This document shows, in pieces, positions 18,079-28,900 of a stretch of DNA of 64,000 nucleotides (position 1 is the stretch's first letter; every line of letters begins with the position of its first letter). The stretch lies in the NCBI RefSeq assembly GCF_014698835.1, contig NZ_JACJTU010000009.1:62001-126000 (forward strand), in the 5' to 3' direction. The notes under the pieces are model-generated. The model was not told the origin of the DNA. It saw nothing but the letters and a program-made list of their open reading frames with translations, and did not search any database. Both the position numbers and the translations under genes were made by a program. Source of the stretch: Nostoc paludosum FACHB-159. GTDB lineage: Bacteria; Cyanobacteriota; Cyanobacteriia; Cyanobacteriales; Nostocaceae.

Positions 18079-19839
18079 TTAAGACGCTAACAATTCTGGT
18101 TGAGATATCAAACTTTGAAGAGTTTGGCGCATCTGAGCGATCGCCTGTAGCTGATGATCGCCAGTCTCCTTGAATCGATCCAAAGATTCTCCAATTCCTT
18201 GGAGTTTTTGCCGTAAACTGTCTAGACAATCCTGAATTGGTTGTAGTGCTTCTTCGTAGAGGTTCACTCGACCACAGCATTGAGCGGTTGCTGTTCTTAA
18301 AGACAGCAAGTTTTCTTCGATCGCTTTGAGTTCTTGCTGCTTGTCTTCCAAATCGTGGGTTTGATTGTCAATCATTCCTTGGGCTAAATCGATACCAGCA
18401 CGCATCTGTTCAATCTCGCGTTCCAACTTTTGGATTTCCTGTGAATATTGTTGTCGCTGGGTTTCAATTTGTAAGAGAATCGGCTCTAAATTAATTTGAT
18501 TACCCTCTTGTTCGTCAGGAAGAGTATGTCCTTGTCGCCGCAGCAATATATTTTGATGTTGCTTGAGAAACTTCTGCCGCTGTAGCATGTTGCGGCGTTG
18601 TCCCACTAAACTAGAATTTAACATCTGATAGTGGTCGTTTTCATCCCTTAGTTCCAGTTCTAAATTGATGTGATCCTGGTCAGATGCTTGGTTTAATTTC
18701 TTTTCTAGTTCTTCTATAGCTTCTTGCTTATATTTCAGTTCTTGTTCTTGATCGTGAACAAAGCTTGCGTCTATTTCTAATTTCTGCTCTAAGTCTTGGA
18801 CTATCTTTTGTAGTTCATCTAGAGGCATTTTTTGTAAAGCTTCCACATCAATTTTCTGGCCAAGAACCACATCACCAGATGTTGCAGCTAAAGTGTGAAT
18901 TTGTTGATATAAATCTTCTTGATTGCGTAACTGTTCTTTAAGTATTTGAATATAGTCTTGCTTGCTGTTAAGCTCTGCTGTACTAATCTGCAATTGCGCT
19001 GTTTGCTGGACTAGCGAATTTTGTCCTTGTTGCCATGCGTTTTGGCGATCGCTAAATATTTGTGACAAGCGCTCAACTTCTTCCTGTTGTTGAGCGATCG
19101 CAGTTTTTTGTTGCTGTAGTTGTTCCCAATGGGGACTTAGAATAGCTTGCTGCTTTTCTAGCAATTCAAAGCTAACATCGAGGTCTTGTTTTACTGTTTC
19201 TGTGGGAAGAATGCGATTTGATAAGCGATCGAGTAATTCACTCATCGCCCGACTTTGCGCTTCATCCAAAGTCGTCCCTTGTTTAAAATCAACTTGACGC
19301 TCCTCTAACCGGCGCTGCTCGCCGCGCAAATGCTCCCAAGCGCCTTCCAATTCCTGACGGTTGCGCTCAATTTCTGCTTGTAAGCGTTCAATCTCCCCAC
19401 GAGATGTATCAACTTCCTGTTTTTGCTCCTCTAGTTGTTGCAAATCCTCTTCCATGTTTTGCAACTGTTCCAGGCGTGCTTCCATTTCCATTTCACGGCG
19501 ATTCAACTCTTGCGCCTGAAATGTCAGCGACTGTTTCCACTGATCTATCTCATCTTCCTTGAGCTTAAATTTTTCCAATTGGCGAGAAAAATTCTGCAAA
19601 ATATTGACTAGCGGCCGCCCTGCTTCTTGAATCCTTTGTACTTGACGATTCGGATTCAGTTCCACCAGTACCAAGGCGCCATCATTTAATTTACTTGCGT
19701 CTTCAGCGGCAATCACTTCTTCCGACACAGTACTCCAATTCTGGTCAGTTCGCTGACAAGCTAGTAGTTTCAGTTCGGTTTTGCCACCACCACTGAGTAA
19801 ACCACCTTTCTGTTTTTGTACTTCTGCTAAATACAGCAC
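18079..19839 (-). CDS. hmpF: HmpF, coiled-coil pilus motility/taxis protein
   Basis: The 586-residue protein starts MLYLAEVQKQKGGLLSGGGK with a small globular domain of about 100 residues. Almost all the rest is coiled coil rich in Gln, Glu and Leu. This layout and its place divergent from hmpA match HmpF of Nostoc punctiforme, which I recall as needed for type IV pilus-driven hormogonium motility and as localising at cell poles. The product is cytoplasmic, presumably acting with the Hmp chemosensory array. There are no membrane segments. It is transcribed away from hmpA across a 592-nt region that carries a MITE-like repeat. Confidence 0.88.
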   Translation of the reverse strand: MLYLAEVQKQKGGLLSGGGKTELKLLACQRTDQNWSTVSEEVIAAEDASKLNDGALVLVELNPNRQVQRIQEAGRPLVNILQNFSRQLEKFKLKEDEIDQWKQSLTFQAQELNRREMEMEARLEQLQNMEEDLQQLEEQKQEVDTSRGEIERLQAEIERNRQELEGAWEHLRGEQRRLEERQVDFKQGTTLDEAQSRAMSELLDRLSNRILPTETVKQDLDVSFELLEKQQAILSPHWEQLQQQKTAIAQQQEEVERLSQIFSDRQNAWQQGQNSLVQQTAQLQISTAELNSKQDYIQILKEQLRNQEDLYQQIHTLAATSGDVVLGQKIDVEALQKMPLDELQKIVQDLEQKLEIDASFVHDQEQELKYKQEAIEELEKKLNQASDQDHINLELELRDENDHYQMLNSSLVGQRRNMLQRQKFLKQHQNILLRRQGHTLPDEQEGNQINLEPILLQIETQRQQYSQEIQKLEREIEQMRAGIDLAQGMIDNQTHDLEDKQQELKAIEENLLSLRTATAQCCGRVNLYEEALQPIQDCLDSLRQKLQGIGESLDRFKETGDHQLQAIAQMRQTLQSLISQPELLAS

Positions 19840-20431
19840 ACTGTTAGTCCTTATTGATGCACTTAAATTTCGTGTTTTGAGATATACCTGAGATAATTCT
19901 GTTAACTTGTTTCACGGAACCGAAGTTGAGGAGAACAAAACAGACAAAACTATTTATAGACGCGAGATGTTACGTCTTGATACTTATAAAAGCGAGTTGG
20001 CCGCGCCTTTATATTTTGTACTGATGACAGTGATGATGACTTCCGTGTTAACACTAGCTTTGTCAAAGTGTATTACGAAAGATTAAGGTTTATAGCTGTG
20101 TCGATTTTAGATTTTAGATTTTAGATTTTAGATTTTAGATTAAAAATTACCTTGGTACTACTTTACTACGGAACACCATGCGTAACTTGCTTCCACAAAG
20201 TGGTACAAAGAAACAAGCTATATGCTCCGATGTAAATTGATGAGAGTCCGCTCAAGTCTGGAGACCCCTGCACCACAGTAGCTCGTCGGCAAATCCAAAA
20301 TTCAAAATTTCAAATTCTCAAGTCCTTACCCAAAGCGATCGTTTCAATCCAAAATCTAAAATCCAAAATTGATTGATAGACACAATTCACAAATAATATA
20401 AACGCCACTATTAGGAGTATTTTTTAACTCA
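19840..20431. other. Divergent hmpF-hmpA intergenic region
   Basis: The region must hold both divergent promoters. Most of its right half is a MITE-like element (20101-20377). I could not identify a confident sigma-factor box. Confidence 0.45.
20101..20377. mobile_element. MITE-like element 2 (ATTTTAG tandem end)
   Basis: The left end is about five ATTTTAG heptamers (20101-20142). The right end (20346-20375) is AATCCAAAATCTAAAATCC plus ATTGATTGA, an imperfect inverted copy. No gene lies inside. It stops about 55 nt before hmpA, the same distance as element 1 from its downstream gene. Confidence 0.45.
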
Positions 20432-21607
20432 ATGCAGGGAAATTTAAATGAAATTGATATTTGCAGTATTTTGCAACTAATTGAATTGGGACAACGAACT
20501 GGGCAACTATGGGTAGAAGCTCATAGCTATTACCATAACAACAAATCTGGTACAGACAAAGCTAGTAAATATCCCGCCAGACAACAGTCTTGGTTCGTTT
20601 TTTTCCTTAATGGTCAAATCATCTATTGCCAACAAGGGGAAAGTAGCTTATCCAGAATTAGCGATTATTTACATCATTACCGAGTTGAGATGCGGCTTGC
20701 CGACAAACAAATTGCTTCCCTCTCATCAACCGACGCACCAGAGTATGCCTATCTTTGGGCACTCTTGGAACAGAATATCATCAGCCCCAAAATAGCCGCC
20801 AGTATTATCCAGGGTTTGGTGCATGAAACCCTATTTGATTTGCTGAGCTTACATCAAGGTAACTTCATTTTCCGTCAAGGTGCGGCACTCGCCCCACAAT
20901 TAAACACTTTTGAGATTGCTCGCTTTGTGACAAAAATTACTAGGCAAGTGCAAGAATGGAAGCAACTTTATCCGCATATTCAGTCTCCCGAACAATTACT
21001 GGTGCTATCTGACAAAGTTCACACACACTCGTCGCTACCAGCAGCAACCGTCAATAAACTACAACATTGGGCTGATGGTAAAACATCCCTGCGTCAACTA
21101 GCTCGTTATCTTAACCGAGACATTTTGACAGTCGCTAAGGCAATATATCCATATGTGCAACAGAGTTGGCTTCAGTTAGTATATTCACCAACAAATCAAC
21201 CGGAGATTAACACTGACAACTCAGAATTGAATAAAAAAAACAGGGGGCGGATAGTATGTATTGACGATGCGATCGCCATCGGTGAGACTATAAATTCCAT
21301 CTTACAAGCACAAGGTTATGAAGCGATCGTCCTCACTAATCCCTTGGAGGCGATGGGTCTAGTTTTTCAACTTAAACCAGATTTAATTTTATGCGACATT
21401 GCTATGTCGGAATTAGAAGGCTACGAGGTTTGCGCTATGCTGCGACACTCAACAGCATTTCGGCTCACACCGATTATCATGCTTACGGGTAAAGATGGAT
21501 TTATCGATCGAGTCAAAGCTAGCATGGTCGGCGCAACAGATTATTTAACTAAACCATTTACAGACAATGAATTACTAATGCTTGTAGGGAAATATATCAA
21601 TAACTAA
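20432..21607 (+). CDS. hmpA: HmpA, PatA-like response regulator (PATAN plus REC)
   Basis: Residues 1 to about 265 form a PATAN (PatA N-terminal) region of the DUF4388 type. A CheY-like receiver begins near residue 271 (GRIVCIDDAIAIGE), with phospho-acceptor Asp at about 322 (LILCDIAMSELEG) and the conserved Lys at about 374 (TDYLTKPF). This is the PixG/PatA/TaxP1 architecture that opens cyanobacterial chemotaxis-like operons. The order hmpA-B-C-D-E matches the hmp locus of N. punctiforme required for hormogonium motility and polysaccharide secretion. The start ATG at 20432 is preceded by TTAGGAGT with about 12 nt spacing. Confidence 0.9.
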   Translation: MQGNLNEIDICSILQLIELGQRTGQLWVEAHSYYHNNKSGTDKASKYPARQQSWFVFFLNGQIIYCQQGESSLSRISDYLHHYRVEMRLADKQIASLSSTDAPEYAYLWALLEQNIISPKIAASIIQGLVHETLFDLLSLHQGNFIFRQGAALAPQLNTFEIARFVTKITRQVQEWKQLYPHIQSPEQLLVLSDKVHTHSSLPAATVNKLQHWADGKTSLRQLARYLNRDILTVAKAIYPYVQQSWLQLVYSPTNQPEINTDNSELNKKNRGRIVCIDDAIAIGETINSILQAQGYEAIVLTNPLEAMGLVFQLKPDLILCDIAMSELEGYEVCAMLRHSTAFRLTPIIMLTGKDGFIDRVKASMVGATDYLTKPFTDNELLMLVGKYINN

Positions 21608-21942
21608 TGAAAATGGGCATTGGGCATTGGGCATGGGGCACTTGTACTGAGCGCAGCCGTTGGCGCAGCCTCTCGTAGAGAAGTATGGGGCATTGGTTTA
21701 TTCCCCGCGTCCCCGCGTCTCCCTCATCTCCCTCATCTACGGAACAGATAAACAGATTCAATACTTGTGGATCTACTAAAAGATGAGGTAAAAGATGTTA
21801 TCACAGAATGAGCCAACCCAGTGAAACCTCAATATCTAGGAAATTAGTGAAAAGCTAAATTTAATTTATACAGTTAATACTTGCGGGGGAATCAGGGAAT
21901 GTTCCAAATAGGAACGTTACATCAGGAGGTAGATAGACACTT
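21608..21942. other. hmpA-hmpB spacer with nested repeats
   Basis: GGGCAT heptamers (about 21613-21636) flank the second copy of the 50-bp repeat (21637-21686). After that I see a strong GCATCAGGAGGTAGAT-like ribosome binding site region for hmpB (AGGAGGT at about 21924-21930). The 335-nt length is long for an operon and could contain a secondary promoter. Confidence 0.5.
21637..21686. repeat. 50-bp dispersed repeat, copy B
   Basis: Same sequence as 5192-5241, from GGCACTTGTACTGAGCGCAG to GAGAAGTAT, again flanked by GGGCAT repeats. Confidence 0.75.
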
Positions 21943-22308
21943 ATGAGTACAGTTCTGATTGTAGAAGACAGTATCGCGCAAAGGGAGATGATTACAGACC
22001 TCCTCAAAGCAACTGGACTAACAGTCACCCATGCCAGTGACGGATTAGAAGCATTAGAGGCAATTCAAGTAGCACCTCCCGATTTAGTGGTGTTGGATAT
22101 TGTCATGCCCCGGATGAATGGGTACGAAGTTTGTCGGCGGTTAAAGTCCGATCCAAAAACCCAAAATGTTCCTGTGGTCATGTGTTCTTCCAAAGGCGAA
22201 GAATTCGATCGCTACTGGGGCATGAAACAAGGTGCAGATGCCTACATCGCCAAACCATTTCAACCAACCGAGTTGGTAGGAACAGTCAAACAACTGCTGC
22301 GAGGATAA
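21943..22308 (+). CDS. hmpB: HmpB, CheY-like single-domain response regulator
   Basis: This 121-residue stand-alone receiver has the acidic pocket in VLIVEDS (E8, D9), the phospho-acceptor D52 (LVVLDIVMPRMNG), the switch region VVMCSSKG and K104 (AYIAKPF). It is the second receiver of the Hmp array and likely a direct target of HmpE. A strong ribosome binding site (AGGAGGT) lies upstream. hmpC follows after 13 nt. Confidence 0.92.
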   Translation: MSTVLIVEDSIAQREMITDLLKATGLTVTHASDGLEALEAIQVAPPDLVVLDIVMPRMNGYEVCRRLKSDPKTQNVPVVMCSSKGEEFDRYWGMKQGADAYIAKPFQPTELVGTVKQLLRG

Positions 22309-22321
22309 GGATAAAAGCAAT

Positions 22322-22852
22322 ATGGTCAGCAAACCGGACTTTTTAAGTGGCAGTGGTCAAGATCATTTCCGACCAGAATTACAAGTAGAAAGTCCTGAAG
22401 GTGAGTTACATTTGAGGTTTTACATTCCCTCGCATCAGGAGTTTGCACTACAAGCAACTGGCATCCGGGAAGTAATCGAACTAAGTCCTGATAGAATCAC
22501 CCCGATTCCTAATGCTTCTCCTTTACTTTTGGGTACTCTAAATTTACGAGGTCGAGTTATTTGGGTGGCTGATTTGGGTCAATTTTTAGGCGAACCAAGT
22601 GTATTAAACACGGATAAAGCTGAAATTCCAGTAATTGCCATTGAAGAACAAGACACAATAGTGGGTTTAGCAGTAGAGGAAATCGGCGGTATGGACTGGC
22701 TGGATGTCCAGAATCTCATGCCACCAACAGGTGTTCCAGATACTATGGCCCCTTTTTTACGTGGTGAGTGGGTATTAGGTGCTAAAAATAATCAGTGTCT
22801 ACGACTGCTCGATCAAACGGCTATTTTACGGAGTGCGCGATGGGCAGGATGA
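22322..22852 (+). CDS. hmpC: HmpC, CheW-like adaptor
   Basis: The 176-residue protein is one CheW domain: [52 protein letters not shown] and the [13 protein letters not shown] block are all typical. CheW couples the receptor (HmpD) to the histidine kinase (HmpE). The stop overlaps a possible hmpD ATG (ATGA at 22849-22852), which indicates translational coupling. Confidence 0.92.
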   Translation: MVSKPDFLSGSGQDHFRPELQVESPEGELHLRFYIPSHQEFALQATGIREVIELSPDRITPIPNASPLLLGTLNLRGRVIWVADLGQFLGEPSVLNTDKAEIPVIAIEEQDTIVGLAVEEIGGMDWLDVQNLMPPTGVPDTMAPFLRGEWVLGAKNNQCLRLLDQTAILRSARWAG

Positions 22853-22866
22853 AATTGGAGGAGGAA

Positions 22867-25809
22867 ATGGGAGCAAGTATTGACGATCGCGAACCAACAT
22901 ATCAACAGGCGATGACCGCCTATGTTCAAAGGAATTACGACGTTGCCGCCACTTTAGTTGACCAAGTGGTGCAAAGTTTGCCAGATGACCCAAACTCCCA
23001 TTTATTAAGGGGTCACATCTACTATGTTTTGCAGCAGTACGATGTCGCAAAACAAGAATATCAGCAGGTATTAGACTTAACTGACGACCCAGAAATTATT
23101 GGTTTTGCCAATAATGGAATTGAGAATATTAATCAATACCTAGAGTCGTTTGGTGGTCAGCTTGATACATCTGCAAGGCAAGAGCAAATAAATTCCCTAG
23201 AAATGTCCGATCCGCTGGCATATAGCGAAGAAGAATTAGAAGATTTGCCTGCTAGTGAGGAATTTGACAGCCAAAATTTGGATTTGAATTTTTTTGAAGA
23301 TGCTCAACAAACTGTGAATCCAGTTGAAGAACTATCTTCAAATAATCCATTTGATATACCCACAGAAGGCAATATTGCAGCAGAAGACATATCAGATTCT
23401 TCTATAAATTTTGGGGAAGATCCTTTTGCCTTAAATGAAGAATTAGAGGAACAAGAGTCCAATAGCAATAGTTTGGAGGAAGAAGCCGAATTAGAGTTAC
23501 CTGCTTTTTGGCAAGAAGATACCTCCCAAGAAGGTCTGGAAGAATCATTAGTGAGTAGTCATTTTACAGAAAATGCAATAAATTCCACTAACGAAAACTC
23601 AGCTATTAACAATCATAACTACTCTTCAAATTCTACCTCATCAATTGGTAATAATAACGATAATTTTGCCGATTTTTTGAGTGATTCCCAGCCTCAAGAT
23701 TATAGTGTTGAGAGTTTAGAACTTGAACAACCTCATTTTGCAGACGAAACTGTATTGATTGCTGAAGAAAAACCTAACAATCGATTTCCAACCAATAACT
23801 TAGAATATAACACTCAAGATAATTCTTCAGCAAAAAAATCAAGTAATTGGTTGGAACAAAAAGACTTGGATACAGAATCAAAATTCCAACCAAATTTTTC
23901 TCATAATTCTTCACCTGGTGACGACAATTTCATTTCGGATAAAAAGCAGTTTAAATCAGTTGAATTCTTAGATAAAAATAGCTTTGATGACGATGAAAGT
24001 TTTGATATCCAGGCATTTGAGTCTGCTTTTGGTTCAGAGAGCTTTGACTCTGATGAAGAACCAAACAATATAATGAATCGAGAAAATTCTAAGAGCAATA
24101 TAGAATTTTTAGATGACTTTGAGGAATTCGATGATTTAGGTAATATTCCAGGGTTTGACCTCATCGAAGGAGATTCTGATTTTGCTGATGTGGCGATGCA
24201 TTCTGCCGCAGCAGAAACCGGTAGTACTGGACGCGCTCAAATCCTGGAGGCTTTTCCAAGTACTACAGCAGATCGGGAAGAGGAACTATTTACGATCACT
24301 GGTTCGCACGAACCAGTTCCAGCCTTTACCCAAGCAGAGGTCTCGAAGGTAGAACCCAATGTCAGCGTCGAGCAAGGCTGGTTAGCACCGTTAGAAAATG
24401 CCCCCATACAAAGGAAGCAATGGTTAATTGCTGGGACTGTGGGTATTGCCTCAGCACTGGTTGTAGCCACAGTTAGCTTTGTTGCTACTACGTTTTCTCC
24501 AGCCCAACAAAGGGAAAGTGTGCGGAATACAGGTTGGGCAATGGCACTAGCGGCTGGTTTGACGGGTTTTGCTACCGCAGGCTTCATGGGAAATATCACA
24601 CTCAAGCAAATTCGGCGCACAACCAAGGATTTGCAAGCTCAGTTTGACGCTGTAAGTCAAGGAAATCTGAATGCTCAAGCCACAGTGTATTCGGAAGATG
24701 AATTGGGGCATTTAGCCAGTGGCTTTAATGAAATGGCGCGAATTATTTTCACGACCACAAATGAAGCCCAACGCAAAGCCGACGAACAAGAGGAAGCCAA
24801 GGAAAATCTGCAACGCCAGGTGATTCGGTTGTTGGACGATGTGGAAGGAGCAGCCAGAGGCGATTTAACAGTGCAAGCTGAAGTCACAGCCGACGTACTC
24901 GGAGCCGTAGCTGACGCCTTTAACCTAACAATTCAAAACCTGCGGGATATTGTCCAACAGGTAAAAGTGGCAGCCAAGGAAGTGACAAAAGGTGCAACTA
25001 ACTCGGAAACTTTTGCTAGAGCCTTGTCTAGTGATGCTTTGCGCCAAGCAGAAGAATTGGCAGTGACGCTCAATTCTGTACAGGTGATGACCGATTCGAT
25101 TCAGCGGGTAGCAGAAGCGGCGCGAGAAGCCGAAACCGTCGCCCGCGATGCAAGTACGATCGCTCTCAAGGGTGGCGAAGCAGTAGAAAATACTGTGGCA
25201 GGGATTTTGGAAATTCGCGAAACTGTTGCCGAAACAACTCGAAAAGTGAAGCGGTTGGCGGAATCTTCCCAAGAAATTTCTAAAATTGTGGCATTGATTT
25301 CTCAGATTGCTTCCAGAACCAACTTGCTCGCACTTAACGCCAGTATTGAGGCGGCAAGGGCGGGAGAAGCTGGACGCGGGTTTGCAATCGTAGCAGATGA
25401 AGTGCGCCAGTTAGCAGATAAATCTGCCAAATCCTTGAAAGAAATTGAACAAATTGTGATGCAAATCCAAAGCGAAACAGGCTCCGTAATGACCGCGATG
25501 GAAGAAGGTACACAACAGGTAATTAAAGGCACAAAACTGGCAGAAGAAGCCAAGCGATCGCTCGAAAACATCATTCAAGTGGCAAATCGCATCGATATCT
25601 TGGTGCGTTCCATCACTAGCGATACTGTGGAACAGACGGAAACCTCTCGCGCCGTCGCTCACGTAATGCAATCAGTAGAACTCACAGCCCAAGAAACTTC
25701 CCAAGAAGCACAGCGAGTTTCAGGTGCCCTACAACACTTAGTAGGTGTATCCCGCGATTTGATCGCCTCCGTGGAACGTTTCCGAGTGGAAACCCTTGAA
25801 AGTAGATAA
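22867..25809 (+). CDS. hmpD: HmpD, methyl-accepting chemotaxis-like receptor
   Basis: The product (about 980 residues) has an N-terminal TPR-like segment ([39 protein letters not shown]). A long acidic, Asn/Ser-rich linker follows, then two hydrophobic segments around residues 518-580, a HAMP domain and an MCP signalling domain whose hairpin tip includes [18 protein letters not shown] near residue 818. It is the receptor core of the Hmp array. I pick the ATG at 22867 after GGAGGAGG; the ATG at 22849 that overlaps the hmpC stop is an alternative. The cytoplasmic N-terminal input with little extracellular loop suggests it does not sense a periplasmic ligand directly. Confidence 0.9.
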   Translation: MGASIDDREPTYQQAMTAYVQRNYDVAATLVDQVVQSLPDDPNSHLLRGHIYYVLQQYDVAKQEYQQVLDLTDDPEIIGFANNGIENINQYLESFGGQLDTSARQEQINSLEMSDPLAYSEEELEDLPASEEFDSQNLDLNFFEDAQQTVNPVEELSSNNPFDIPTEGNIAAEDISDSSINFGEDPFALNEELEEQESNSNSLEEEAELELPAFWQEDTSQEGLEESLVSSHFTENAINSTNENSAINNHNYSSNSTSSIGNNNDNFADFLSDSQPQDYSVESLELEQPHFADETVLIAEEKPNNRFPTNNLEYNTQDNSSAKKSSNWLEQKDLDTESKFQPNFSHNSSPGDDNFISDKKQFKSVEFLDKNSFDDDESFDIQAFESAFGSESFDSDEEPNNIMNRENSKSNIEFLDDFEEFDDLGNIPGFDLIEGDSDFADVAMHSAAAETGSTGRAQILEAFPSTTADREEELFTITGSHEPVPAFTQAEVSKVEPNVSVEQGWLAPLENAPIQRKQWLIAGTVGIASALVVATVSFVATTFSPAQQRESVRNTGWAMALAAGLTGFATAGFMGNITLKQIRRTTKDLQAQFDAVSQGNLNAQATVYSEDELGHLASGFNEMARIIFTTTNEAQRKADEQEEAKENLQRQVIRLLDDVEGAARGDLTVQAEVTADVLGAVADAFNLTIQNLRDIVQQVKVAAKEVTKGATNSETFARALSSDALRQAEELAVTLNSVQVMTDSIQRVAEAAREAETVARDASTIALKGGEAVENTVAGILEIRETVAETTRKVKRLAESSQEISKIVALISQIASRTNLLALNASIEAARAGEAGRGFAIVADEVRQLADKSAKSLKEIEQIVMQIQSETGSVMTAMEEGTQQVIKGTKLAEEAKRSLENIIQVANRIDILVRSITSDTVEQTETSRAVAHVMQSVELTAQETSQEAQRVSGALQHLVGVSRDLIASVERFRVETLESR

Positions 25810-25835
25810 ATTATCATTTGTCATTCGTCTTTCGT

Positions 25836-25905
25836 TATTTGCTAATGACCAATGACCAATGACTAATGACCAATGACCAATGACTAATGAGTAATGACTC
25901 TTGAC
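25836..25905. repeat. TGACCAA/TGACTAA heptamer array between hmpD and hmpE
   Basis: Around nine heptamer-like units (TAATGACCAATGACCAATGAC pattern) fill the spacer just before the hmpE start. The same heptamers occur at about 10818-10850, 32340 and 48465-48495. Confidence 0.8.
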
Positions 25906-25914
25906 TAAAAAACT

Positions 25915-28900
25915 ATGCTGCCGGAACAACAACAGCGGATTTTGGGTTACTTTATTGAAGAAGCCAGGGATCACCTGAATACAATTGAACAGGGGTTGCT
26001 GAATCTAGAAAGTACCCTTAACGACCCGGAAATGATTAGCGAAGTCTTCCGGGCGGCTCACTCCATCAAAGGAGGAGCGGCAATGCTTGGATTGACTAGC
26101 ATCCAGCATACATCCCACCGTCTGGAAGATTGTTTCAAAGTTCTTAAAGAACATCCGGTTCAGATTGACCAAAAGTTAGAGTCTTTATTCCTCGGTGTAT
26201 CTGATACCCTGAAAGCGCTGTTAGAGCATTTAAGCGGGCCCTATGGTCTTTCTGAAGAGACAGCTAATACATTAATGTCAGAAACTGAGCCTGTTTTTCA
26301 GTGGCTCAATGAGCATTTAGAACAACTTGTAAAACAAGGAAATAGTGGAGTAGCCGGTTCATCTGCAACGGAACATGGGGGTTCCGTAGAGAATGTCTCT
26401 ACACTGACCGAACTTTTCCTGCGGCGAGATATTCCCAGTTTGGCAGAAGACGGGCATCAGGAATCTACAGAAATATCTTTCGCTGTAGCATCCCAAGAGG
26501 TGTCATCTTCAGCCAGCGCCAAACAAAATCTTGATTGGAACGAGTTTCAAACCCAGGTGCTACAAACACTGCGGGAAATGTTGCAATTGTTTAAGCAAAC
26601 AACAACATCTTCAACTCGGCAAAATCTCCAGGAATGCTGTCATCAGTTAGTGAAACTTGGCGAGGCTTGGAATTTGTCCAAGTGGTGCGGTTTGTGCCAA
26701 GCGGCGGCGAGTGCGATCGCCAATCCCGAAAATACTTATTTAACTTTAGCTAAAATCGTCATTACCGAAATCAAGCAAGCTCAAGAATTAGTTCTGCAAG
26801 GCAAGGAAGCCGAAATTGCAATTAGTCAACAACTAGAAGCACTGTTGAACTTTGCAGAAATTGAGTTGTTAGAAATTTCCCGTGATTTAGTTGACGAACA
26901 GTCTCCAGCAGAGTCAATTGCTCAAAAAACTGAAGATGCCCAACAGTTAGCGATAACTAACTTATCTGAGCCAATTGAAGAACTTAATTTTGAAGAAGAT
27001 ACAGGCGATCGCGCCTCTTTTGAGTTACAACAATCACCAAACGCTGCAACTGAGGCTAGCTTTACTTTTACTCTACACGAAGAAGTACATCCAATTAGTA
27101 AGAATCATGACCCCAACGGGCCAGAGGTAGGAATAGCTGAGTTAAATACTCTTGCCGATTTATTTGAAGGTGAGACTCCTGATTTAGATGAACCTTGGCA
27201 TCAAGAAGAAAGTTTAGAAATTACTTCTACTGATGAATTGGGAATTGGTTTCAACACTAATGAAACGGAAGATTCTGATGGCGACTTATCAGATTTACTT
27301 TCATTTGATGAGGATGCCAGCAATGAACCGCAGACTACAACCACTGCTAAGACAGAAGATTTATCGCTGTTATTTGGCGACAACTTCCTAGAAAAAGATA
27401 ATTCGGAACCGCGAATTCAACAAAATTCTGCTACGAATGTAGAGTTGAGCGATATCAATGAACTCGATTTTAATTTAGATGCAGGTTCTGAAGCAATTTT
27501 ATCAGAACTTACGGAACAAAAAAATGAAGAAATTGTTCCAAATAATGTTGATGATAACGATGTTGTTGCAGATTTATTATCACTGACAGTAGATGATAAC
27601 GAGCTATTGATTCCAGGCGAAGTAACTCAACCTGAAAATGACACCTTTGCTAGTGTAGAATTATCTAGCAACCAAGAAAACACTCTTAATAACTTATTTT
27701 TAGAAGCTGAAAATAAAAATTGGGTAGAAGAAATTACTCCTAGTGACTATATAGAATTACCTCAGGCAACAGGCTTGTCTTTAGATAACCTATTTGCTGA
27801 CAAAGAAGAACATGCAGTACTGCCGAATAGCGATTCTGAAATTGCTGATTTATTTGATATATCTTCGATAGATACATCTGAATTCTCTCCAGCAGAAGAT
27901 GATTTGAGCAACTTCTGGAGCCAGGAAGGTACAGAAGAATCAAACGATGAATTCGATACTTTATCTGAAGCAAATTTAGAAAATGTATTAGAAGATAATT
28001 TATTTTCTGGCAGCGGTGATGATATTTTTACTGATAATCAGCATTCCAATCCTTCTGAGATAGGCAGTTTCGATATAGAAGATTTCGATCTGAATTTACA
28101 AGATGAAGAACACCTGGCTCTGGCATTATCATTAAATGCTGGGGATGATTTATTTGAAGAATTAACACCTACTAATTCAACTATTTTATCTGAAATTAAT
28201 GAAGTAGCAACATTAGAAGAATCAGCCCAGTTGTTCGCAGCGCATACTGTAGAAGAGGAAATTCATAGCTCATCGCAACAGCCAGAAACTCTTGATTTCA
28301 TTCCAGAGTTTACTAATCAGTCCCCAGAGATATCTGCTGTGGATTCTAATCAAACATCTTCAGAGCTAGAACTTAGCACCTTTGATGAAAATTCTCAGTT
28401 GCTGTTTGAGGATGTAGCGGTTGATAATTCCACCTACATTCAAATGGAGATTCCAGATGATTTGGTGGGTGAATTACCGGGTTCGGAAACTTCAGAATTA
28501 ACCCAAGCACAGCCAGATGATTTGTTCGGTTCTTTTGATGAAAATCCCCAGTTACTGTTTGAGGATGTAGCGGTTGATAATTCCACCTACATTCAAATGG
28601 AGATTCCAGATGATTTGGTGGGTGAATTACCGGGTTCAGAAACTTCAGAATTAACTCAAGCACAGCCAGATGATTTGTTCGGTTCTTTTGATGAAAATCC
28701 CCAGTTGCTGTTTGAGGATGTAGCGGTTGATAATTCCACCTACATTCAAATGGAGATTCCAGATGATTTGGTGGGTGAATTACCGGGTTCAGAAACTTCA
28801 GAATTAACCCAAGCACAGCCAGATGATTTGTTCGGTTCTTTTGATGAAAATCCCCAGTTGCTGTTTGAGGATGTAGTGGTTGATAATTCCACCTACATTC

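Noticed and set aside
21870..21890. AATACT motif before hmpB as a hormogonium sigma-factor box
   Set aside because: Short, without a clear second element; my memory of the consensus is not firm enough.
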